A DNA stretch of 64,000 nt, taken from contig BJHH01000005.1 in NCBI GenBank assembly GCA_014192065.1, positions 62,001 through 126,000 of the forward strand. The letters run 5' to 3'. A program made the translations under genes and the position numbers. Positions 8,552 to 16,443 of this stretch are shown one piece after another. The stretch is from Gemmatimonadota bacterium. Its GTDB lineage: Bacteria; Gemmatimonadota; Gemmatimonadetes; Gemmatimonadales; Gemmatimonadaceae. Every line of letters starts with the position of its first letter. Positions within the stretch are counted from its first letter, which is position 1. The notes under the pieces were generated by a model. That model worked only from the letters and a program-made list of their open reading frames with translations, did not search any database and was not told the origin of the DNA.

Positions 8552-11500
8552 ATGCGTTTCCCGAAACCCACACTCGTCCTGCCGTTTATGGCGGCAGGCG
8601 CCCTCATACTCACCGCCGCGTGGCGAAGCGATCGCGTGGTCGAAGCACGGGCTGGCACTGCCGCGGCACGCGCGTCGGTGGACTCCATCGTCCTGCGTAG
8701 CTATCGCTGGCGGTCGATCGGCCCCGATCGTGGCGGCCGTTCGATCGCGGCCAGCGGCGTGCGTGGCCGTCCCCTCGAGGCCTACTTCGGTGCCGTCGGT
8801 GGCGGGCTTTGGAAAACCACCGACGCCGGCGTAAACTGGGCGCCGGTTACCGACGGACAGCTGAAGAGCTCCTCCGTTGGCGCGGTCGCCGTGTCCGAGA
8901 GCCACCCCGACGTCGTGTACATCGGGATGGGTGAGACCTGCATTCGCGGCAACATCATGGCAGGCGATGGCATCTACAAGAGCACCGACGCCGGCAAGAC
9001 CTGGACCCCGTCTGGCCTCGCGTCGAGCGAGAACATCTCCCGGATCCGCATTCATCCACTCAACCCGGACATCGTCTTCGTCGCGGCATTCGGCAAGCAT
9101 AGCGCGCCGAATGCGGACCGTGGCGTGTTCAAAAGCACGGACGGCGGAAAAAACTGGAAGAAGGTGCTCTATCGCGACGACAAAACCGCCGCGATCGACC
9201 TCACGATCGACCGCACGAATCCGAACGTGATGTATGCGGCCATGTGGGAAGCATTCCGCAAGGAATACACCATGTCGTCGGGGGGCCCTGGATCGGGTCT
9301 CTTCAAGTCCACTGATGCGGGCGAGACGTGGACCGAGATCACGCGCAATCAGGGACTCCCGGCGGGAATGGTCGGACGCATCGGCGTCTCGATGTCGCCG
9401 GTCAATCCGAATCGCATCTACGCACTTGTCGAAAATGAGAATGGCGGGCTCTTTGTCTCGAGCGACGCCGGAAAGACCTGGGCACTCAATACTGCGGACC
9501 GCAACGTCCGTCAGCGCGCGTTCTATTACACGCACGTCTTCGCCGACACCAAGAGCGAAGATGTGGTGTACATGGAAAACACGTCGCTCTTCCGCTCGGC
9601 TGACGCCGGCAAGACGATGCAGAACGTCTCCGGCGGAACGCACGGCGATTTCCACGATCTCTGGATCGATCCCGACAATGCCGCGCACATGGTCGTCGCC
9701 AACGACGGTGGCGGCGCGGTCACCATGAATACCGGGCAGAGTTGGACCGACCAGGACTTCCCGACCTCACAGTGGTACCACGCGATCACCACGGCGCACC
9801 TGCCGTACCATGTGTGCGGCTCGCAGCAGGACAACTCCACGCTGTGCGTGCCGGGTAACTGGAACCTCGGCGCCGGCGGTGGGCGCGGCGGTCGTGGTGG
9901 TGCGACGCAAGCGGCGAATCGCACGGACGCCGAGATGGCGGCCGGCGCCTCGGCTGTCTCGTATCAGGCTGGCGGTGGCGAGCCAGGGTACATCGCGACG
10001 GATCCGAACGATCCCGATCAGTTCTTTTCGGGCACCAACAACGGCGGCTACCTCAACAAGTTCAACCGCCGTACCGGCTACAGTCGTGAAGTGAACCCAT
10101 ATCCCTGGTTCTATTCTGGCGAACCAGCGAGCGAGATTCCCGAGCGCTGGCAGTGGACGTTCCCGATCCTTTTCTCCAAGGCCGACCCGAAACTGCTCTT
10201 TACGTCGTCACAGCGCCTCTGGAAAACGACGAACGGTGGCACCAATTGGACCGCAATCAGTGGTGATCTCACGCGCCACGACCCGAAAACGCAGGGCCAC
10301 TCAGGCGGGCCGATCACGGGCGACATGAACGGTCCCGAAGTGTATGGCGTGATCTTCTCGGTCGGACCGGGGAAGAAGAATGTCAACGTGATCTGGACTG
10401 GCTCGGACGACGGCCTTGTCCACGTCACGAAGGACGGCGGCAAGGTGTGGGTCAATGTGACGCCCAAGGATCTGCCAGAGTTTTCACGCATCAGCCAGAT
10501 CGACGCCTCGTCGTTTGGCGATGGCACGATGTACTTCTCGGCGCGTCGTCCGCTGCTCGACGACAAGTCGCCCTATCTCTACCGCACGCACGATTTCGGC
10601 AAGACATGGACCAAGATCGTCACGGGCATTCGCGCCGACGATTGGATGCACGCCATCCGCGAAGATCCCACGCGGAAGGGGCTGCTCTACGCCGCCGCTC
10701 AGCACGGCGTCTACATCTCGTACAATGACGGCGACACCTGGGAGTCGCTTTCGCTGAACCTACCGGACGTGCCGGTTGCCGATCTGATTGTCGAAGCCAA
10801 CGACCTGGTGATTGGCACGCATGGAAGAAGTTTCTACGTACTCGACAACATTGGACCGCTGCGGCAATACAACGCCGCCGTCGCGGCCGCGCCAGACGGA
10901 TGGCTGTTCGCGCCATCGAACGCGGTTCGCTCATCGATGCCGGCGAGTTTCGTCTATCTGCTCAAGAAGCCGGCGCGCCGTGTCGTGGTGGATGTGATGG
11001 ATTCCACGAACAAGGTGATCCGCTCCTTCGCGCCGCCGGAACCTGCCGCGCCGGACGCCGCGCCGGCTGGTGGCGGTGGCGGCGGACGTGGCGGCGGAAT
11101 CACCGCCGCTCCGCCGAGTCAGGTGGGACTCAACCGCTTTTCCTGGGACCTCCGTTATCCCAATGCCGTGAGTTTCCCGGGGATGATCCTCTGGGGCGCG
11201 AGCACAGCGGGTCCCGTCGCGCCGCCGGGCGCGTACAAGGTGCGGGTCACGGCTGACGGGTTCACGCAGACGCAGGCGTTTCGCGTGGTGCGCAACCCGA
11301 ACTTCAAAGACGTGACCGATGCTGACCTGCGCGCGCAGTTCAGCTTCTCAATGCAGATCATGGCGAGGGTAAACGAAGCCAATCAGGCGGTTGTCGACGC
11401 ACGGCGGATCAAGACCGATGCCGCGGACCGGCTGAAGCAGAACACCGATGCAAAACTCAAGGAAACCGGCGCGAAGCTCACGGCCAATCTGAGCGATGTT

Positions 11501-11800
11501 GAGGACGACATCTATCAGGTGAAGAATCAGAGCGGACAGGACCCGTTGAACTTCCCGATCCGGATCAACAACCGGATGGCGAACCTCCTTGCGATGGTTC
11601 AGCGTGGCGACGGCGCGCCGCTGAACTCGTGGCCCGCGCTCTTCGACGAGTACAAGAAGGCACTGGCCGTGCAGTCTGGCCGGATGCAGGCCGTGATCAC
11701 GGCCGATCTCGCGGCGTTCAACGCGGAGCTGCGGCGGCTCGGACTGCCGCCCGTTCCTCCGCCCTGCCCCACGGGGCAGACGTGCAACATCGTTCCGTAG
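8552..11800 (+). CDS. Secreted sortilin/VPS10-like BNR beta-propeller protein, paralog 2
   Basis: 1082 residues from ATG 8552. The N-terminus (MRFPKPTLVLPFMAAGALIL) is a signal peptide or anchor. Repeated Asp boxes such as STDAGKTW, STDGGKNW, SSDAGKTW and TKDGGKVW form the propeller. Gly/Arg-rich inserts occur at about 9867-9906 and 11068-11106, then a helical tail ends with PPCPTGQTC. The overall plan matches the preceding gene: signal, propeller, Gly-rich linker, beta domain, helical tail. They are therefore tandem duplicates that diverged, with the Gly/Arg insert in different places. Only 39 bases separate them and no terminator intervenes, so co-transcription is likely; the long hairpin at 11832-11882 ends the unit. 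Enzymatic activity is unproven. Confidence 0.85.
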   Translation: MRFPKPTLVLPFMAAGALILTAAWRSDRVVEARAGTAAARASVDSIVLRSYRWRSIGPDRGGRSIAASGVRGRPLEAYFGAVGGGLWKTTDAGVNWAPVTDGQLKSSSVGAVAVSESHPDVVYIGMGETCIRGNIMAGDGIYKSTDAGKTWTPSGLASSENISRIRIHPLNPDIVFVAAFGKHSAPNADRGVFKSTDGGKNWKKVLYRDDKTAAIDLTIDRTNPNVMYAAMWEAFRKEYTMSSGGPGSGLFKSTDAGETWTEITRNQGLPAGMVGRIGVSMSPVNPNRIYALVENENGGLFVSSDAGKTWALNTADRNVRQRAFYYTHVFADTKSEDVVYMENTSLFRSADAGKTMQNVSGGTHGDFHDLWIDPDNAAHMVVANDGGGAVTMNTGQSWTDQDFPTSQWYHAITTAHLPYHVCGSQQDNSTLCVPGNWNLGAGGGRGGRGGATQAANRTDAEMAAGASAVSYQAGGGEPGYIATDPNDPDQFFSGTNNGGYLNKFNRRTGYSREVNPYPWFYSGEPASEIPERWQWTFPILFSKADPKLLFTSSQRLWKTTNGGTNWTAISGDLTRHDPKTQGHSGGPITGDMNGPEVYGVIFSVGPGKKNVNVIWTGSDDGLVHVTKDGGKVWVNVTPKDLPEFSRISQIDASSFGDGTMYFSARRPLLDDKSPYLYRTHDFGKTWTKIVTGIRADDWMHAIREDPTRKGLLYAAAQHGVYISYNDGDTWESLSLNLPDVPVADLIVEANDLVIGTHGRSFYVLDNIGPLRQYNAAVAAAPDGWLFAPSNAVRSSMPASFVYLLKKPARRVVVDVMDSTNKVIRSFAPPEPAAPDAAPAGGGGGGRGGGITAAPPSQVGLNRFSWDLRYPNAVSFPGMILWGASTAGPVAPPGAYKVRVTADGFTQTQAFRVVRNPNFKDVTDADLRAQFSFSMQIMARVNEANQAVVDARRIKTDAADRLKQNTDAKLKETGAKLTANLSDVEDDIYQVKNQSGQDPLNFPIRINNRMANLLAMVQRGDGAPLNSWPALFDEYKKALAVQSGRMQAVITADLAAFNAELRRLGLPPVPPPCPTGQTCNIVP

Positions 11801-11831
11801 TGTCGGTGTAGCGCGGTTTATCAGGAAAGGA

Positions 11832-11882
11832 GCGATGGCGACCGGCGCGCAGAGACAGACTCTCCGCGCCGGTCGCCATCGC
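11832..11882. terminator. Bidirectional terminator hairpin between convergent genes
   Basis: A perfect 18-bp stem (11832-11849 pairs with 11865-11882) encloses a 15-base loop that can add a 4-bp GAGA/TCTC stem. It lies between the stop of the second propeller gene and the stop of the convergent alpha-hydroxyacid dehydrogenase. There is no clear U-tract, so termination may rely on the very stable stem or on Rho. Confidence 0.75.
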
Positions 11883-11887
11883 GCGTA

Positions 11888-13144
11888 TCAGCCGCGGCCT
11901 GATGCCACCACTGCCGATCGCGGAATCGACTTCACACTCGTGGCACCGACATGCCGCATCGCCGTGATGGTCTCGACGCGTATGAGATCGAGCACCTTCT
12001 CCACGCCCGGCTGCCCGAACGCCCCCAGCCCCCAGAGATAAGGCCGGCCGATACCGACAGCGTCGGCGCCGAGTGCGAGCGCCTTGACCACATCGGTGCC
12101 GCGACGAACCCCGCTGTCAAAGAGCACGGGAACTCGGCTTTTCACCTCGGCGACGATCTCCGGAAGCGTCTCGATCGACGACCGGCCGCCGTCGTCTGCC
12201 CGCCCGCCATGATTGGAGACGTAGACGCCGTCGAGTCCGTGTTTGATGGCGAGCGCCGCATCCTCGCGGGTCGCGATGCCTTTCACGATGATCCGCATTT
12301 TCACCGTGTCGCGCAGCTTCTTGATGAGTTCCCAGGTCACGCTGGGGTACGTGTACGGCAGCATGTCGGGCCCAAGTCCGTCGAACATCGGCTTGCGCTT
12401 CATGTCGCCCAGTCCGCCGCCCCGTCCGCCGCCGGCCGACTCGTGGCAGGTCTCGCACTTGCGTGTGTCGGCGCGGCGCCCACGATCGAGTGTAATGCGG
12501 TCGCTGCCAGGGTTCAGGTCCGCCGTCAGCACAAGCACCGTCGATCCCGCCGCTTCCACCCGCTTCACCATCTTCTTGCATGCTTCCCAGTCACGCGGTG
12601 GGTAGAGCTGGTACCAGACCGGGGCGCCCCGCGCAGCGATCGCGTCTTCAATGGAAGTGGTCGCCACCGTGGACAGCATCTGCAGCGTGTTCTTTGCCTT
12701 CGCGGCACGCGCGACCGCGACCTCGCCCTCGGCGTGCGCGAGCTTGTTGCTGCCTGTCGGGCAGATGAACACCGGGCTGTCGAACTGCTGTCCGAACAGT
12801 GTGATCCCAAGGTCCATCCTTGACACGTCAATGAGGCGGCGCGCGCGGAGTCCGAACCGTTGGAAACCGGTGCGGTTAGCACGTAGTGTGTCCTCATTGT
12901 CCACGCCCGTCGCGACGTAGGCCCAGTGTGCCGGCGGCATCTTGTTTTGTGCGGCCGACTCGAAGTCGAACACTTCGAGCGCTTGGCCCGCCTCAGTAAT
13001 GAGTGCGTGCTGCTGCTGCGCCGGCGCGGCAAGAATGCGGCGCGCCACCTCGGGAAGGCCTCCGGCGATCGGACTGGCCGCGAGAAATCCAATGAATGCC
13101 CGACGATCCCAGTCGTGCGATGGCGTTGGTGCGGAATGCGACAC
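11888..13144 (-). CDS. Tat-exported FMN-dependent alpha-hydroxyacid dehydrogenase with a CxxCH motif
   Basis: 418 residues from GTG 13144, preceded by GAGAGGG five bases upstream; the frame extends 79 codons further but without a sensible protein. The N-terminus has a Tat-type signal (DRRAFIGFLAASPIAGG, Arg14-Arg15). The flavoenzyme core of the L-lactate dehydrogenase/glycolate oxidase family is clear: FICPTGSNKLAH, QLYPPRDWE, VYVSNHGGRADDGG with the catalytic His, and DSGVRRGTDVVKALALGADAVGIGRPYLWG. Members oxidise 2-hydroxyacids through FMN. Unusually, the lid loop contains C230-E-T-C-H234, a c-type heme motif, followed by GGGRGGG. Location outside the cytoplasm would make heme attachment possible and suggests electron transfer to the respiratory chain. 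It may instead be a structural cysteine pair. Confidence 0.87.
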   Translation of the reverse strand: MSHSAPTPSHDWDRRAFIGFLAASPIAGGLPEVARRILAAPAQQQHALITEAGQALEVFDFESAAQNKMPPAHWAYVATGVDNEDTLRANRTGFQRFGLRARRLIDVSRMDLGITLFGQQFDSPVFICPTGSNKLAHAEGEVAVARAAKAKNTLQMLSTVATTSIEDAIAARGAPVWYQLYPPRDWEACKKMVKRVEAAGSTVLVLTADLNPGSDRITLDRGRRADTRKCETCHESAGGGRGGGLGDMKRKPMFDGLGPDMLPYTYPSVTWELIKKLRDTVKMRIIVKGIATREDAALAIKHGLDGVYVSNHGGRADDGGRSSIETLPEIVAEVKSRVPVLFDSGVRRGTDVVKALALGADAVGIGRPYLWGLGAFGQPGVEKVLDLIRVETITAMRHVGATSVKSIPRSAVVASGRG

Positions 13145-13206
13145 GACGTCCCTCTCGAAAGGTGTGGTGCGACAACCCATCCGGTGTGCGGCGAAAGTCG
13201 GCTCGG

Positions 13207-13677
13207 CTACACCAGCCGAAGCTGGTAGCAAAGATCGTTGGGGAAGAGCCCGTCGCGATAGTGTGGAATCGGCATGAATCCGAGTCGCTGGTAGAGCGCC
13301 TGCGCCGCCGTGAGTTCGGCCGCCGTATCGAGACGCATCGTGGAGTAGCCGAGGTGGCGCGCCTGATCTACCAGCGCGCACACCAGCAGTTCGCCGACTC
13401 CTTCCCCGCGGGCTGGTGGTCGCACGTAGAGGCGTTTCATTTCACAGACCCCGGGTTCGTCGAACCCGCAAATACAGCCGCAGCCGATTGCTTCGTGGCC
13501 ATCTTTCGCGATCAGGATCGACCCACTTGGTGGCGCATATCGCTCAGGCAGTGCGTTGATTTCGCGCTCTGGATCAACCCAACGGCCGACCACATGCGAC
13601 ATGGCCGCGTATTCGCGGATGAGTTCGCGGGCGACGTCGACGAGATCCGGTGTGGCGGCGTGGTGGAGTGTGGTCAT
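13207..13677 (-). CDS. GNAT-family N-acetyltransferase
   Basis: 156 residues from ATG 13677, chosen because the longer frame overlaps the upstream acetyltransferase. The acetyl-CoA pyrophosphate-binding motif A is seen as MKRLYVRPPARGEGVGELLV, and motif B as ALYQRLGFMPIP. These folds transfer an acetyl group from acetyl-CoA to an amine on a small molecule, peptide or protein. It is the last of three consecutive minus-strand GNAT genes, 20 bases after the previous stop, so one transcript is likely. The substrate cannot be inferred. Confidence 0.82.
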   Translation of the reverse strand: MTTLHHAATPDLVDVARELIREYAAMSHVVGRWVDPEREINALPERYAPPSGSILIAKDGHEAIGCGCICGFDEPGVCEMKRLYVRPPARGEGVGELLVCALVDQARHLGYSTMRLDTAAELTAAQALYQRLGFMPIPHYRDGLFPNDLCYQLRLV

Positions 13678-13697
13678 CCGTGACAACGATTGCCGGG

Positions 13698-14213
13698 TTA
13701 CCCAGCTGCGATCGCGAACAACTGTACATCCTGCGTCGCGTCGGGCGCGCGGACCATTCCGCACGGCTCCATCCCCAGCCGGCCGAGTAATGCGACCGAC
13801 TTCGTGTTATGCGGCGACACGATCGCCGTGACTCGCGAGGCCGCGAGTGTATCGAGCGCATATGCGAGCACGGCCGAAGCCGCATCGAATGCGTAGCCGG
13901 TACCGCGGAATGCCGGCAGGAATGCGAACCCGAGATCCATGTCGTCCAACCAGTCACGTTGCAGCAGTCCGCAGATGCCGATCGGCGTCTGCGTCGCGCG
14001 CAGTTCCACGCACCAGAGTCCGAATCCGAGTCGCGCGTACATCGCCATCGGACCGCGCGTGAGGTATCCGCAGGCGTCGTCCACCGTGCGCACGCCGCGG
14101 TCGCCGATATTGGCGATGAAGTCTGGGTCGTTCAGCAGTTCCCAGATGAACGGCGCGTCGTCGAGCGTGAGTGGGCGCACGACGACCCGGCGCGTCTCGC
14201 AGATATTGCTCAC
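13698..14213 (-). CDS. RimJ/RimL-type GNAT N-acetyltransferase
   Basis: 171 residues from GTG 14213. The start overlaps the upstream gene's TGA (GTGA), so translation is probably coupled. The opening RRVVVRPLTLDDAPFIWELLNDPDFI and later AFLPAFRGTGYAFDAASAVLAYA are characteristic of the RimJ/RimL branch, which acetylates alpha-amino groups of ribosomal proteins in E. coli but serves many small-molecule substrates elsewhere. The final VALLGRLGMEPCGMVR is the usual motif B. It is a cytoplasmic enzyme and the middle member of a three-GNAT run; substrate unknown. Confidence 0.82.
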   Translation of the reverse strand: MSNICETRRVVVRPLTLDDAPFIWELLNDPDFIANIGDRGVRTVDDACGYLTRGPMAMYARLGFGLWCVELRATQTPIGICGLLQRDWLDDMDLGFAFLPAFRGTGYAFDAASAVLAYALDTLAASRVTAIVSPHNTKSVALLGRLGMEPCGMVRAPDATQDVQLFAIAAG

Positions 14214-14785
14214 CTCGTGGTGCCGCTGGCGTCGCGGTTGGCGGGCACGCTGATGGGCCGTGTCATGCGCACGAATGGTAGCGATACGCCGTCTGGCAAC
14301 AGGTCGCGGACCGACTCGATTGAATCAAATCCAAGTGCCCCATAAAATGGTACGCCGGGCAGCGTGGACATCAGTTCGAGCGACCGAAACCCTGCCTGTG
14401 CCGCCGCGGTCACGCAGTGGGCCAGCAAGATCCGACCGAATCCACGTCGTGCATATTGCGGCGCCACGAAGAACGCGCGAATCCGTGCGGCGTCTATTGC
14501 CGAGTCGAGTAACTCCGCAGGCGCGCCAATCGGCCTTTGATCGCCGCCGTACAGCGTGCGCCGCCGGCTCCATCCCCCGCACGCCACGAGCACGCCATCT
14601 GCTTCAATCACGTAGTATGTGCCGTCCGCAATCAGGCTCGAGTCTACGCCAAAGACGTAGGTGATGGCCGACTCGGATTCTTGCTCGGTGTAGTACCCGC
14701 GCGAGAGCTGCCGTGCCGACCGCACGATCAGTGTCGTGAGCGTCGGAATGTCTGTCAGGACGGCTGCGCGAATCGCACCGGTCAC
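14210..14785 (-). CDS. GNAT-family N-acetyltransferase
   Basis: 191 residues from GTG 14785. A longer frame runs into the SusD gene and is rejected. The start gives VTGAIRAAVLTDIPTLTTLIVRSARQLS, a normal GNAT N-terminus. AFFVAPQYARRGFGRILLAHC is the acetyl-CoA site and PFYGALGFDSIESV is motif B. It is the first of three tandem acetyltransferases and lies 28 bases after the SusD stop, so it may be co-transcribed with the SusC/SusD genes. No feature specifies the substrate. Confidence 0.8.
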   Translation of the reverse strand: MTGAIRAAVLTDIPTLTTLIVRSARQLSRGYYTEQESESAITYVFGVDSSLIADGTYYVIEADGVLVACGGWSRRRTLYGGDQRPIGAPAELLDSAIDAARIRAFFVAPQYARRGFGRILLAHCVTAAAQAGFRSLELMSTLPGVPFYGALGFDSIESVRDLLPDGVSLPFVRMTRPISVPANRDASGTTR

Positions 14786-14813
14786 GCGTTGTGCACCGTT
14801 CCGGCTTGTAGTC

Positions 14814-16421
14814 CTACGGGCACCTTGGCAGGGCGACCGGACACCTCGCCCAATCGATCGCCGGTGCACTGCCCGCACCCCCACCACCGAATGAATAGAT
14901 CGGTTGCCGGATGATTTCGAGTTCGCGTCCAGGAATTGGGAAGTGGACGAACGAATTTGCCGCCAGCGTTCCCCAGCCGCGCGCGTCCCACATCGCGACC
15001 TGTCCGTCCACGCCTGCTCCCTCGATCCGCTTCTCGTACTTGAGCGCGTCCCAGAGACTACCGCATTCGCCCGTGTGCCGCCGCGGTACGCATCCCGCCA
15101 CGTTCGTCGGTCCGTTGATGTCGATCACCGGCAACTCGCCGTTGGCGACACGGCTCTTGTTGATCAGCGGTATCGCTTCCGCGGCCCGATTGAGTCGGAC
15201 CAACGCCTCGGCCTTGAGCAGATCAAGTTCCGTGCGCGTGATGGCGACCAGCGGCCCGGACTCGTAGCTGGTGCCCGTTCCGTAACGGTAAAACGCGTAG
15301 AACGACGCATTGTACAGTCCACGTGCAGCGGAGTAGAAGCTGATGCGCGAGTCGTAGCCGAAGTACTTCCCCTTGGATCCCACGCCGGTCGGCCCCTGGA
15401 TGCGCCGGTCCTGCGTGCGAACCTGAAACGCGGTACGAACGTCGACGAGCTGTGCAGCCCAGGTCTTGAACGCGTCGGTGGAGTCGGCCGGCCCGACGAG
15501 CCAGCCGTTGCCGCGCATGTAATCGCTGGGGATCACCGTGCGCAGTCGTGCGGCGCGCTGCTTGTACTGGTCCGAGAACACCAGGGGGATCCCGATCGGC
15601 GCAAAGTCAGTCGTGATTCCGGCGTCAGCTTCGGTGATGACCGCGGCCCAGTTGACTGCGGCGCGTTCGGCTGCATTGCGTGCGACGTACGCCGAGAAGC
15701 GCGCGATGTAGGTGTGCGCGAGCTTCGACAGGTCCTTGTTGGTGTAGGCGAGTCCGGGAATCCAGCCGACGTTCGGAAGCGTGAAGGTGTTTGCGTCGGC
15801 GAGCACGATGGACTCGCGCAGCATGGCGATCGCTGCCGCCATCACCTGCGGGTAGGGCGTGTAGGTCGGCGTGGTCAGGGTGTCGACATCGGTCTTCTCG
15901 GTCAGGATCACTGCCCTGTCGTACATCAGGGCGAGGTAACCCGTGGAGAGGCCCTGCATGAACTTGCCGAAGGCCTGGGCGCGCTTGGTGTCCGCGCCGT
16001 TAGTGCCGATCTTCACGCCGCGATCGATCGCCTGCAGGCCGTCATTCACCTGCGAGATCACCCCATAGAGGGTGAGCCAGGTGCCGGACGAGATGTCGGC
16101 CCTCGTATACACCGTCGTATTGTTGTACTGGGCACGCGGCTCGATGGCGTTGTCCTGCTGCCCATAGTCGACGAACGGTGAACTGAATTCGTAGGCCAGT
16201 TGCGACCACATGATGGTAGGCGACGTGCCGTAGACGCGGGGCCACCAGGTCTGGTACGTGGAGGCGATCAGGCTCTCCACGTCGCCCGGGGTGGCGGTTG
16301 CACGCACGCGATCCGGGTTGTTGTTGTTCGGGACGGTCAGATCCAGACACGCCACGAGCGAGATGAGCGACACGGCCGCGACAATCGGGCCGACGCGTCG
16401 AAAGTTTGAAAGACGGGTCAT
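14814..16421 (-). CDS. SusD/RagB-family outer-membrane nutrient-binding lipoprotein
   Basis: 535 residues from ATG 16421, with GGAG seven bases upstream. The N-terminus ends in a lipobox, SLISLVAC, so Cys25 is probably lipidated and the protein surface exposed. The helical, TPR-like body (SQVNDGLQAIDRG, ELDLLKAEALVRLNRAAEAIPLINKSR) and the C-terminal KYEKRIEGAG region fit the SusD family. These proteins form the lid of a SusC barrel and bind oligosaccharides or peptides. The SusC partner ends 22 bases upstream on the same strand. A peptidase lies just before SusC, so peptides are a plausible ligand, but this is inference. Confidence 0.87.
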   Translation of the reverse strand: MTRLSNFRRVGPIVAAVSLISLVACLDLTVPNNNNPDRVRATATPGDVESLIASTYQTWWPRVYGTSPTIMWSQLAYEFSSPFVDYGQQDNAIEPRAQYNNTTVYTRADISSGTWLTLYGVISQVNDGLQAIDRGVKIGTNGADTKRAQAFGKFMQGLSTGYLALMYDRAVILTEKTDVDTLTTPTYTPYPQVMAAAIAMLRESIVLADANTFTLPNVGWIPGLAYTNKDLSKLAHTYIARFSAYVARNAAERAAVNWAAVITEADAGITTDFAPIGIPLVFSDQYKQRAARLRTVIPSDYMRGNGWLVGPADSTDAFKTWAAQLVDVRTAFQVRTQDRRIQGPTGVGSKGKYFGYDSRISFYSAARGLYNASFYAFYRYGTGTSYESGPLVAITRTELDLLKAEALVRLNRAAEAIPLINKSRVANGELPVIDINGPTNVAGCVPRRHTGECGSLWDALKYEKRIEGAGVDGQVAMWDARGWGTLAANSFVHFPIPGRELEIIRQPIYSFGGGGAGSAPAIDWARCPVALPRCP

Positions 16422-16443
16422 CGGGATTCTCCGGGGGCGCTGG

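Noticed and set aside
7646-9688. A 680-codon open frame on the minus strand opposite the propeller genes.
   Set aside because: It spans two real genes and the gap between them, and reads as antisense of Asp-box repeats.
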